From the NCBI GenBank assembly GCA_023398815.1, contig JAEWRW010000039.1, positions 1-30,764 on the forward strand: a DNA stretch of 30,764 nucleotides, read 5' to 3'. A program made the translations under genes and the position numbers. This document shows, piece after piece, positions 23,958-30,764 of the stretch. The stretch is from Bacillota bacterium. Its GTDB lineage: Bacteria; Bacillota; Clostridia; Christensenellales; UMGS416. A model generated the notes under the pieces. The model had not been told where the DNA came from, made no database searches, and was given only the letters and a program-made list of their open reading frames with translations. Each line of letters opens with the position of its first letter. Position 1 is the stretch's first letter.

Positions 23958-25562
23958 TCACTTTGCAAGGATGTCGAGAAACAGGTTCTCCAGCGTTTCG
24001 GCGATGGTGTCAAACCCGTATTGCTGTGCGGTGTTGAGACCGTTCTGCGCCAGCTGTGCCCGGGCGGCTTCGCTGCCCAGCAGGAAGCCCAGCGCTGCCG
24101 CAGCGGAGGCGACGTCGCCCTGGTCCACCAGCAGCAGGTTCTCACCGGGCTTGCCATAGGTCAGGATGCCGCCGCAGTCGGTGGCGATGACCGGCACACC
24201 CGAGGCCATGGCCTCCATCGGTGGCATGGGGAAGGATTCGTAGACCGACGTGAACAGAAAGACGTCGGAGGAGCGGTAGAGCTCGGCTAGCTTCCCCTGT
24301 GGCAGCATCACGAAGGTCTCGATGGGGAAGGGCAGTTCAGGCAGTTTGGGCGGCACCTGGCAGGCCCACTTGACCCGGAACCGGTGGCCCTGGGCCCAGG
24401 CGGCACTGAGCACCTGCAGCGCGAAGGGGAAGTTCTTGAAGGGCAGCGACGGGTTGCCCACCAACAGCACGGTGCCGGTGTAGGCCTTGCCCGCCAGCGG
24501 GTGGTAGGCATTGAGGTCGATGCCGTTGTAGAGGAGCCGCGCCTTCACGCCGTATTTGTGGTAGAGCACCTCGGCCACCACGTCCGCCACCGCCAGGCAG
24601 TGGAAAGGCAAGCCGTAGAGGGCGCGCATGTTCTGTAGCGTGGGGCTATGGCTGTCGAGCAGCTTGCCATGCTCGCCATAGAGGCCCTCGTAGCCCTGCT
24701 CCCAATACACCAGTGGGACGCGAAGCGCGCGGATAAAATCGGGCAGCAGGCTCACATAGCCCACCATCACCACATCCACCAGGCCGGCGAGTTTGCCCAC
24801 GTCCTCCGCACTCGTTAGCAAAAATTGGCCGTCCAGGTCACGCTGGGCGTCCAGGTCGCTCCACTCCGGCAGGGCGCTCTCACCGGGCTGGCCGGGGCAG
24901 AGGGCATAGACCGTGTGCCCCCGGCGGTGGAGCTGGCGCATCTGCTCCAGCAGGCACTTCATGCCGCCGGTCAGCAGCTTGTGGGGCAGGGCGTAACCGA
25001 TGCGCAACTTCTTCGTCGGGCCACGCGGCGCCACGGGCCGGGGCGGCACATAGGGCGCGCGCTCCTTGTGGGGGAAGAAGGTGTACATCTGCATGTCGCC
25101 GCCCACGGTGGGGCAGAGGGCATAGCTGAAATCGTAGCGCCGGAACACCGTGGGGTGGTAGACCCGCCGCAAGGGCGAGCCTTCCTCGCCCGGGTCGGCG
25201 CTGATGACGGGCAGCAGCACAAACACGGCTTGGCCTGCGGCGGCCAGCAGGGCATCCAACACCGAAAAGGAGACCTCAGTCGGCAGGTTCTCAAACACCT
25301 CGGCCACAAACACCAGGTCGTAGCCGGGCAGCCCGGCACCGCCGGTCAGGCACTCCGCTGGGTGGAGGGTTTGGCCCGCATAATCGGCGGTCGCGTCGTC
25401 GGCCAGGTCAATCTTATCGACGGCGATGTTCTCGCCGGTCAGGTCGCGCAGCATCCGCACGTACTTGCGGGCAGAGAGGCTGACGACCAGCACGCTGCCG
25501 GGGGCCTCGCGGGCAATGTAGTCCTTGATGTGGGGGATGGTCTCATAAAGGTTCGTTTGCAT
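23958..25562 (-). CDS. Fusion protein: methyltransferase-like domain + GT4 glycosyltransferase
   Basis: 534 aa from ATG 25562 (the frame continues upstream without similarity). Residues 1-165 look like a Rossmann methyltransferase-type fold: SVLVVSLSARKYVRML, VDKIDLADD, YDLVFVAEVFENLP; the glycine-rich SAM loop is weak (no clear GxGxG), so it may bind without catalysing. Residues about 185-534 are a GT4 enzyme: LRIGYALPHKLLTGGMKCLL, VYWEQGYEGL, LLVGNPSLPFKNF and an E-x7-E motif E442-E450 (ESFPMPPME). Its upstream ribosome site is weak (AAAGCGGAA). It makes a two-gene unit with the downstream methyltransferase. It could build a methylated glycan other than the main EPS. Confidence 0.82.
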   Translation of the reverse strand: MQTNLYETIPHIKDYIAREAPGSVLVVSLSARKYVRMLRDLTGENIAVDKIDLADDATADYAGQTLHPAECLTGGAGLPGYDLVFVAEVFENLPTEVSFSVLDALLAAAGQAVFVLLPVISADPGEEGSPLRRVYHPTVFRRYDFSYALCPTVGGDMQMYTFFPHKERAPYVPPRPVAPRGPTKKLRIGYALPHKLLTGGMKCLLEQMRQLHRRGHTVYALCPGQPGESALPEWSDLDAQRDLDGQFLLTSAEDVGKLAGLVDVVMVGYVSLLPDFIRALRVPLVYWEQGYEGLYGEHGKLLDSHSPTLQNMRALYGLPFHCLAVADVVAEVLYHKYGVKARLLYNGIDLNAYHPLAGKAYTGTVLLVGNPSLPFKNFPFALQVLSAAWAQGHRFRVKWACQVPPKLPELPFPIETFVMLPQGKLAELYRSSDVFLFTSVYESFPMPPMEAMASGVPVIATDCGGILTYGKPGENLLLVDQGDVASAAAALGFLLGSEAARAQLAQNGLNTAQQYGFDTIAETLENLFLDILAK

Positions 25563-25593
25563 GCGGTTCCGCTTTCGTTTGTTGTGTTCCTTA

Positions 25594-25624
25594 CATATAA
25601 CGGTCGGTTGGCCCGCTTTGTTAA
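25594..25624 (-). promoter_or_regulatory. Possible promoter of the fusion/methyltransferase pair
   Basis: On the minus strand TTAACA (25619-25624) and TATATG (25594-25599) are 19 bases apart, so spacing is long; the boxes are 5/6 and 4/6 matches. Confidence 0.35.
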
Positions 25625-25683
25625 CGCCGTGGGCGAAATCACTGCTAAGAGCAACAGGGTCTGCCACCGGCACCGAGCCTGCC

Positions 25684-25710
25684 ACCGCCACACCGGCGGT
25701 TTTCTTGCTT
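25684..25710 (+). terminator. Orphan terminator-like stem before the GT2-repeat gene
   Basis: ACCGCC (25684-25689), loop ACACC, GGCGGT (25695-25700), then TTTCTTGCTTTTT. No plus-strand gene ends upstream, so if it works it would limit read-through or act as an attenuator. The -35 box of the next promoter overlaps its T-tail. Confidence 0.35.
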
Positions 25711-25733
25711 TTTCGGGGGCCTGTTGATAGAAT
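25705..25733 (+). promoter_or_regulatory. Promoter of the GT2-repeat gene
   Basis: TTGCTT (25705-25710) and TAGAAT (25728-25733), 17 bases apart, 55 bases before the ATG. The -10 box matches at five of six positions. Confidence 0.55.
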
Positions 25734-25788
25734 GGCGGGGAAATGGACGCCCGTGTGCACCGCCATGCGCGTCCGGCAGGAGGTTCGA

Positions 25789-27966
25789 ATGCAGGAGAAG
25801 CAGACGCAGGGGTCCGGGGTGGCCCCGTTCATCCAAAGCCCGGTCAAACTCACCATTTCCCTGCTGGTCTCCAACCGCATTGCCACCATCCGCCGGTGTC
25901 TGGATTCGGTGAGGCCCCTGCTGGCGCAGATCCCCAGTGAGCTCATTGTGGTGGACACCGTGGGGGAGGAACGCTCGGACGGTTCCCTCGCCGTGGCGCG
26001 GGAGTACACCGACCACATCGTGCACTTTGACTGGTGCGACGACTTCGCCGCCGCCCGCAACGCCGGGCTGGCCCAGGCGCGGGGGGAGTGGTTCCTGTAC
26101 CTCGACGACGACGAATGGTTTGAGGATGTGTCGCCCATCGTGGCGTTCCTGCGGCAGGACGATGGGCGTACCCACTCCTGCTTCTTCCCCATCCGCAACT
26201 ACCTCGACCGCGAGGGCCACACCCACCAGGATGCCATCGTGGGCAGGTTGGTGCGTCGCACGGCAAATACCCGCTTCCAGCGCAAGATCCACGAATACCT
26301 CGACGACATGCGCGGGCCCAACACGCGGCTCGACTGCCTGCTGCACCACGACGGCTACGCCTTTGCCAGCCAGGCCGAGCGCCTAGCCCACAGCCGACGG
26401 AACATCCTTCCGTTGCAGGAATACCTGCGCGAGAACCCCGACGACCTCCGCACTGCCTGCCAGCTGGCGCGGGAGTATCTCGCCATTGAGGAGTACGAGC
26501 GGGCCGAAGAGCTCTGCCGGCGGGTGATGGACGAGGGCTGGGGGGAAGACGCCTACCCGCCCTACGTGGGGCTGCTCGCCAGTTGCTACGTCAACGCCCT
26601 GTACCACCGGGGGGACTGGGCGGCCCTGCGGCAGGCCACGGCGCGGCTGCTGGCCAATCCCCACCTCATCGAGCTCGCCAAGGCCGACATCTGCCTGCGG
26701 CTGCAGCGGGTGGAGGAGGGCGTGCTGGGTGACGAGGAGATGCTCCGCTGCATCGATCAGTATTTTGCACAAGTGGATGCGCTGGATGCCGACGAGGCCA
26801 GGTATCTGGAGCAGATCGTGACGGCGTTGGACGGCTGCCAGAGTGACCAGAACCGCAAGGCGGCGATGCTGCGGGGGCTGCGGTTGTGCGCCGCGCTGGG
26901 GCATTGGCCCCGGGCGTGGGGCTACGCCCAACGCATCGCCAGCCACGCCGCAGAACCCGAACCTCTGCTGCTGGCCGCCATGGCGGACATGGTACGCGCC
27001 GGGGCGGAAACCAAGCAATTTGACAGGCTTTGCGCCCTGCTGGCACCCCGGCTGGGGAGCGACGCGGTGCTGCAGGCCCTGCTTGGCGCCGCCGATGCCC
27101 CGTTGGCGCAGGCCGACGATGAACGGCGCGGCACGATGCTGCGGGCGCTGGCCGCGTTGCCCGGCCCCGGGCGGCCCCAGGTCATCGTGCAGCGGCTACG
27201 ACTGGCTGACTGGCAGGGCCGGGTGGCCGACCTGCAACCCCTGGTGGAGGAGTACGCCCGGGCCGATGTGCGGCACGTGCCCGCCCAAGGGTTGTTGCGC
27301 GTGGCCCTGCGCCGACAGCTCGACCTCACGCCCCTGGTGGGCCAGTTGGCGCTGGAGACCTGGGAGAGCACGGTGCAGTCTCTCTTTGCCGGGGCCGACG
27401 CCGGGGAACGGGACGCGCTGGCGGGCTATCTCGGCCGCTTCTGGGGCGAAGGGTCGCCCGAAGAGCTGTGCCTGCGGGCTGAGCGACTGCTGAGCACCCT
27501 GCGGGACGAGGCAACCGAGCCTACGGCGTTCCGCGTGGCTTTTGAGGAATACCAGGCGGCGGAGTGCGCGTACCAAAGCCGCCTGTATCCACCCGAACAA
27601 TTTTCCGAAGAGGGAAGCAGCTCCCTCCCCAGTCGGGCCAGGGCGGCTTTTTCCCTGGGGGAGGCGCTGCGCCATGGGCGGCAGGGCCAGACCGCCCTAC
27701 AGGTGCGCTGCCTGCGGCAGGCCTTGCGGAGCCGCGAGGACTTGGCCGCCCCCATCCGGCGCTACACCGCCCTGTTGGAGCAAGCAGCTGCCCAGCCCCC
27801 TTCGCCCCAGAGTGAGCTTGCCGCCCTGTCGCGCAAGATCAAGGGGAGCATCGATGTGCTCATTGGGCAGGGACAATGGCAGCAGGCCCGTGCCACCCTC
27901 GATCAATTGCGGCTCATCACCCCCGGTGACCCTGAGCTGGAGGAGTACTACAATAAGTTGAAGTAA
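25789..27966 (+). CDS. Glycosyltransferase family 2 with long helical-repeat (TPR-like) tail
   Basis: 725 aa. The N-terminal ~215 residues are a GT2 domain: LTISLLVSNRIATIRRCLDS, VVDTVGEERSDGS, the metal site DDDE (106-109, LYLDDDEWFED) and GRLVRRTANTRFQRKIHEYL. The remainder (about 230-725) is alpha-helical with repeated pairs such as TACQLAREYLAIEEYERAEE and ATLDQLRLITPGDPELEEYY, i.e. TPR-like repeats for protein contact. Proteins of this type often glycosylate partner proteins such as flagellin or S-layer, but a substrate cannot be assigned. AGGAGG is six bases before ATG 25789. It is divergent from the fusion gene and ends before a bidirectional terminator. No flagellin or S-layer target is in view. 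Confidence 0.85.
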   Translation: MQEKQTQGSGVAPFIQSPVKLTISLLVSNRIATIRRCLDSVRPLLAQIPSELIVVDTVGEERSDGSLAVAREYTDHIVHFDWCDDFAAARNAGLAQARGEWFLYLDDDEWFEDVSPIVAFLRQDDGRTHSCFFPIRNYLDREGHTHQDAIVGRLVRRTANTRFQRKIHEYLDDMRGPNTRLDCLLHHDGYAFASQAERLAHSRRNILPLQEYLRENPDDLRTACQLAREYLAIEEYERAEELCRRVMDEGWGEDAYPPYVGLLASCYVNALYHRGDWAALRQATARLLANPHLIELAKADICLRLQRVEEGVLGDEEMLRCIDQYFAQVDALDADEARYLEQIVTALDGCQSDQNRKAAMLRGLRLCAALGHWPRAWGYAQRIASHAAEPEPLLLAAMADMVRAGAETKQFDRLCALLAPRLGSDAVLQALLGAADAPLAQADDERRGTMLRALAALPGPGRPQVIVQRLRLADWQGRVADLQPLVEEYARADVRHVPAQGLLRVALRRQLDLTPLVGQLALETWESTVQSLFAGADAGERDALAGYLGRFWGEGSPEELCLRAERLLSTLRDEATEPTAFRVAFEEYQAAECAYQSRLYPPEQFSEEGSSSLPSRARAAFSLGEALRHGRQGQTALQVRCLRQALRSREDLAAPIRRYTALLEQAAAQPPSPQSELAALSRKIKGSIDVLIGQGQWQQARATLDQLRLITPGDPELEEYYNKLK

Positions 27967-27991
27967 GCACAGTCCGCCCCTACTGCGTCAC

Positions 27992-28021
27992 AAAAGGCCC
28001 GGCAGTATTGCCGGGCCTTTT
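27992..28021. terminator. Bidirectional Rho-independent terminator
   Basis: AAAAGGCCCGGCA (27992-28004), loop GTAT, TGCCGGGCCTTTT (28009-28021). The A-tract and T-tract on either side let it work on both strands. It lies 25 bases after the GT2-repeat stop. From 28022 to about 28130 no feature is seen. Confidence 0.9.
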
Positions 28022-28132
28022 GCCGTTTGTCTCTCGTTGGTTTCTCGTTTTATTCTCTGTAAACCCGGAGCGGTGCACCTGGTCTCACCCTCTGGGAGCT
28101 TTGCCGCATGAGCCGACACTAAGCGGTCGCGA

Positions 28133-28334
28133 GGCGATTTATTCGCCCGCGGCACGAAGCGGCTTGCTTGTGGCACTTGGTCATTCCCCGCGCGAGCGGC
28201 GTCTCCCCCGCAAAACCCCTGCACGTCCAGCGCAAACGAAAGCCGCCCGACGGCATGTACGTCGGGCGGCTGGATAACACCTGTGACGAGTTCTCTTAAC
28301 TCGCGGCGAGCGCAAAGCGATCGCCGCGAAAGCG
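28133..28334 (-). repeat. Intergenic 3'-end repeat family, copy 3
   Basis: Complete copy directly after the beta-galactosidase gene and in the same relation to it as copies 1 and 2 are to theirs. Plus-strand order: stem 3 GGCGA (28133-28137), loop TTTAT, TCGCC (28143-28147); block GTGGCACTTGGTC (about 28170-28182); stem 2 CCGC (28188-28191), loop GCGA, GCGG (28196-28199); stem 1 with a perfect 12-bp stem (28241-28252 with 28260-28271, loop GCATGTA); spacer CTGTGACGAG; module A (28301-28334). Stem 3 differs from copies 1 and 2 by a paired change (G-C to A-T) that keeps the helix. On the minus strand stem 1 is followed by TTCGTTTGCG, a weak terminator tail. Confidence 0.85.
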
Positions 28335-28353
28335 TCGCGTCAGCGGCGCGCCG

Positions 28354-30764
28354 CTAGCAGGTAAGCGTGAACGAACCGGAATACACCCCCGGCTCCAGCC
28401 GGTGGGCGGGCCGCAGCGATTTGCTCCACCCGTCGTCGCCGCCCAGCCCCGCGTGGGCCCCATCCAGGTGCAGCGTGATGGCCGCCCGGCGGGTGAGCTC
28501 GTGGTCGTGGGTCGCGGCGGCGTAGTCACCCGATGTGTTGTGGTGGGCGTCGAAGTGCAGCGGCGACTGGGCCGTGACGCGAAGGACACGGCCATCGGGG
28601 GCGGTCAGGGTGAGCCACCGCGTGTCCTCGTGCCCGCCGCACTCACAGGGCGGCAGGAAGGCATGGTGGGTGTCCTCCACGGTGCAGGCGTATTGGCCCA
28701 CGAGGGCCGCGCTCTTGCGGTCGCGGTAATTCTCCCCCGGGCCGCGGCCAAACCATCGCAGGCCCTCAAACGCGCCATCGACCGTCCACTCCACCCCCAC
28801 GCGGGGCAGGTGGCTGAGGCTGGTGCTTATGTTGGCCTGCCAGTCGAAGTGCAGGCCCGCGCCGCTCACCTCCACCGTCAGCCGGTGGGTGATGCCGTGC
28901 TCCACGCCGGGGGCCTGCAGCCAACGCACCACTTCCAGCCAGGCCGAGCCATCGGCCCCGGGGTGGGCGCGTAGGGCGACCAGCGTGCTCTCCAACCGGT
29001 CGTAGCCACTGGCCAGCCAGTCCTGCAGCACGCCGGCCTGCTGCCCGCGGTCGATGCCCGTGGGCGGGCGGAAGAAGCAAGGCTCCCCGCCGGTGAGCAG
29101 CACCTGGCCATCCCGGGCGATGATGAGCCGCCCGGTGGCGCGGTCTGCCGATACCACCAGGCTGCCGGCACTCAGGGTATACGAGTCGGTCCACTCGGCC
29201 ACGGTGGCCGCCGGCACGGTGGGTGCGGGAGCCACAGGGGGCACGCTGGCCCCGCCGGGCAGGGCGAACTGGGTGCGGTGCACCTCGTGCCCCGCCGTGG
29301 CCCAGGGGGTGGCCTGCGCCAGCCGGAAGGAGAAATTGAGGTGGTACTCCCGCCCGGGCTTGCGCGCAAGCTCCGGCTCCAGCGCAAAGGCCCAGTCTTC
29401 CATGGGGGGCGTGGGCGGCAGGTCGATGGTGCCCTCAGCCACCGGCAGGCCGTTTTCCAGCGCCGTCCACGCCAGCGTGAAGCGGTCGAGGGCCCAGCTC
29501 TGGCAGCGGTTGCGCACCACATAGCGCCCGGCCATCGGCCCCAGCCAGTTGCGCTCGGCCACGATGACCACCGGGGCCTGGCAGTTGGCAATCTCGTCGG
29601 CGGCGGGTTTGGGGGTGAGGTCGGGGCCGACCACGCCGTTGGCGCACATGAAGGGTACCCGGTCGGTGCGGCCCTCGTCAAAGTCGCCGCCATAGCCCCA
29701 GCCCACAAAGCGGCCCTCGCCGTCGCGGATGGGCAGGGCCTTGTCCTGCCAGTCCCACACGAAGCCGCCCTGGAAGCGGGCGAACCGCTCCACGTCCTGC
29801 CAGTATTCGTCGAAGTTGCCGCCGCTGTTGCTCATCTGGTAGGCATATTCCACCTGAATGAGGGGCCGGTGGTCGTTAGGGTCAGCGAGATATTCCTCAA
29901 TCTGCCCATTGCGGAAGTACATCGGGCATACGATGTCAGTGATGGCCCCATCGGCCAGCCCGCCCTCATATTGCACCAGGCGCGTGGGGTCGGCCCAGCG
30001 GATCCACCCGGCCATGGCGGCGTGGTTGGCCCCCACGCCCGATTCATTGCCCAGCGACCAAAAGAGGATGCTGGGGTGGTTGCGGTGGGTCAGCACCATG
30101 CGCACCGCCCGGTCGAGGAACGCGTCGGCCCAGGCGGGGTCGGCGGTCAGCCGGCCTTCCACCCCGTGGGTCTCCAGGTTGGCCTCGCACACCAGCAGAA
30201 TGCCCAGCTCGTCACACAGGTCGTACCACGCCGGGTCGTCGGGGTAATGGCTGGTGCGCACGGCGTTGAAGTTAAGCCGCTTCATCAGCAGAATCTCCCG
30301 CCGCATGTGATCCGCGGGCACGGCGCGGCCCCACTCGCCCGCGAACTCGTGCCGGTCCACCCCGCGCACGATGAGCCGCCGGCCATTGAGCTTCACCACG
30401 CCGTCGGCAATCTCCACCCGGCGGAAGCCCGCCGCGCAGCCCTCGTGGTCGAGCTCGGCACCGTCGGGGCCCAGCAGTGTGAACGTGGCGCGGTAGAGGT
30501 TGGGTTCGTCGGTGTCCCAGGGGGCGACATGGGGCAGGGCGACCTCAAAGTGGGCCGCGCCGGGCTCCTGCCGCCGCAGGCGGGCGACCGCTGCGTCGCC
30601 GGGCCAGGCGCTGTTGCCGGGGCCGCCGTACATGGCGCGGGTGGCGTCGGGCCGGGCGGTCTCCTCGGCGGCCAGCGTGCCGTCGGGGGCCCAGAGCCGC
30701 AGCCGCACAGCGCAGTCGGCGTAGCCATCCACCTGCCGCAGCCACACGTGGGCGTGGAGCACGC
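28354..30764 (-). CDS. lacZ: GH2 beta-galactosidase, LacZ type (5' end outside window)
   Basis: About 803 residues are present; the frame stays open through the right edge, so the N-terminus (about 200+ residues of a usual ~1020) is missing. It hydrolyses terminal beta-galactosides such as lactose in the cytoplasm. Seen in order: end of the jelly-roll domain, Ig-like domain, the (beta/alpha)8 barrel with RTSHYPDDPAWYDLCDELG and ANLETHG, acid/base Glu in SLGNESG (codon 30043-30045), nucleophile Glu in IQVEYAYQM (codon 29848-29850), then the C-terminal domain-5 part with WFGRGPGENYRDRKSA and FDAHHNT. All expected catalytic elements are present. The nucleophile context is VEYAYQM instead of the more usual CEYAHAM. 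It stands apart from the glycan genes and ends in repeat copy 3. Confidence 0.95.
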   Translation of the reverse strand, partial: VLHAHVWLRQVDGYADCAVRLRLWAPDGTLAAEETARPDATRAMYGGPGNSAWPGDAAVARLRRQEPGAAHFEVALPHVAPWDTDEPNLYRATFTLLGPDGAELDHEGCAAGFRRVEIADGVVKLNGRRLIVRGVDRHEFAGEWGRAVPADHMRREILLMKRLNFNAVRTSHYPDDPAWYDLCDELGILLVCEANLETHGVEGRLTADPAWADAFLDRAVRMVLTHRNHPSILFWSLGNESGVGANHAAMAGWIRWADPTRLVQYEGGLADGAITDIVCPMYFRNGQIEEYLADPNDHRPLIQVEYAYQMSNSGGNFDEYWQDVERFARFQGGFVWDWQDKALPIRDGEGRFVGWGYGGDFDEGRTDRVPFMCANGVVGPDLTPKPAADEIANCQAPVVIVAERNWLGPMAGRYVVRNRCQSWALDRFTLAWTALENGLPVAEGTIDLPPTPPMEDWAFALEPELARKPGREYHLNFSFRLAQATPWATAGHEVHRTQFALPGGASVPPVAPAPTVPAATVAEWTDSYTLSAGSLVVSADRATGRLIIARDGQVLLTGGEPCFFRPPTGIDRGQQAGVLQDWLASGYDRLESTLVALRAHPGADGSAWLEVVRWLQAPGVEHGITHRLTVEVSGAGLHFDWQANISTSLSHLPRVGVEWTVDGAFEGLRWFGRGPGENYRDRKSAALVGQYACTVEDTHHAFLPPCECGGHEDTRWLTLTAPDGRVLRVTAQSPLHFDAHHNTSGDYAAATHDHELTRRAAITLHLDGAHAGLGGDDGWSKSLRPAHRLEPGVYSGSFTLTC

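Noticed and set aside
23331..24290. Plus-strand open frame over the methyltransferase and fusion genes
   Set aside because: Val/Gln/His-rich antisense shadow; both minus-strand genes show clear family motifs.

Overview
The window is a GC-rich (clearly above 60 %) bacterial chromosome segment. Strong AGGAGG-type ribosome sites, an EpsF/EpsG-like exopolysaccharide (EPS) locus, a chain-length protein and a CpsD-like ATPase encoded as separate proteins, and an iron-type butanol-dehydrogenase-like enzyme all suggest a monoderm Firmicute, most likely a high-GC gut or anaerobic Clostridia. This is inference; no rRNA or marker gene is present. No tRNA, rRNA, CRISPR array or transposase gene was found.

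Layout. 1-218 is the C-terminal end of a chemotaxis receptor. 219-3059 holds a small membrane-anchored protein (+), a CE7 acetyl esterase (-) and several complex intergenic repeats. 3060-6609 has a cellobiose 2-epimerase-like enzyme (-) divergent from an aldo/keto reductase plus iron alcohol dehydrogenase pair (+). 6869-9802 encodes a 977-aa secreted GH39-like glycosidase with two duplicated beta-sandwich modules and a Thr/Pro linker. 10107-23100 is an EPS locus: initiating sugar-phosphate transferase, CpsD-like ATPase, membrane-anchored surface protein, Wzz-like chain-length protein, a metallophosphoesterase on the opposite strand, then three glycosyltransferases, EpsG-type polymerase, flippase, acyltransferase, membrane-anchored alpha/beta-hydrolase and a prolyl-tRNA deacylase-like gene, most with overlapping or very short junctions. 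23223-27966 carries a second glycan group: a methyltransferase and a methyltransferase-glycosyltransferase fusion (-), and a glycosyltransferase with a long helical-repeat tail (+). 28354 to the right edge is a 5'-truncated GH2 beta-galactosidase (-).

How the genes work together. The left part and the right edge suggest use of plant- or milk-type sugars (esterase, epimerase, beta-galactosidase). In the centre the lipid-linked EPS unit would be started by the 10107 gene, extended by three glycosyltransferases, flipped and polymerised, with length set by the Wzz/CpsD-like pair, acyl groups added by the acyltransferase, and trimming by the GH39 enzyme.

Most unusual points: (i) a family of about 220-250-bp repeats placed in one orientation at the 3' ends of four separate genes, with three conserved stem-loops, loop-only variation and one compensatory pair; (ii) a CpsD-like protein whose P-loop lysine is replaced by threonine, with a surface protein gene inserted between it and its Wzz partner; (iii) a 224-bp imperfect palindrome at 2539-2762.
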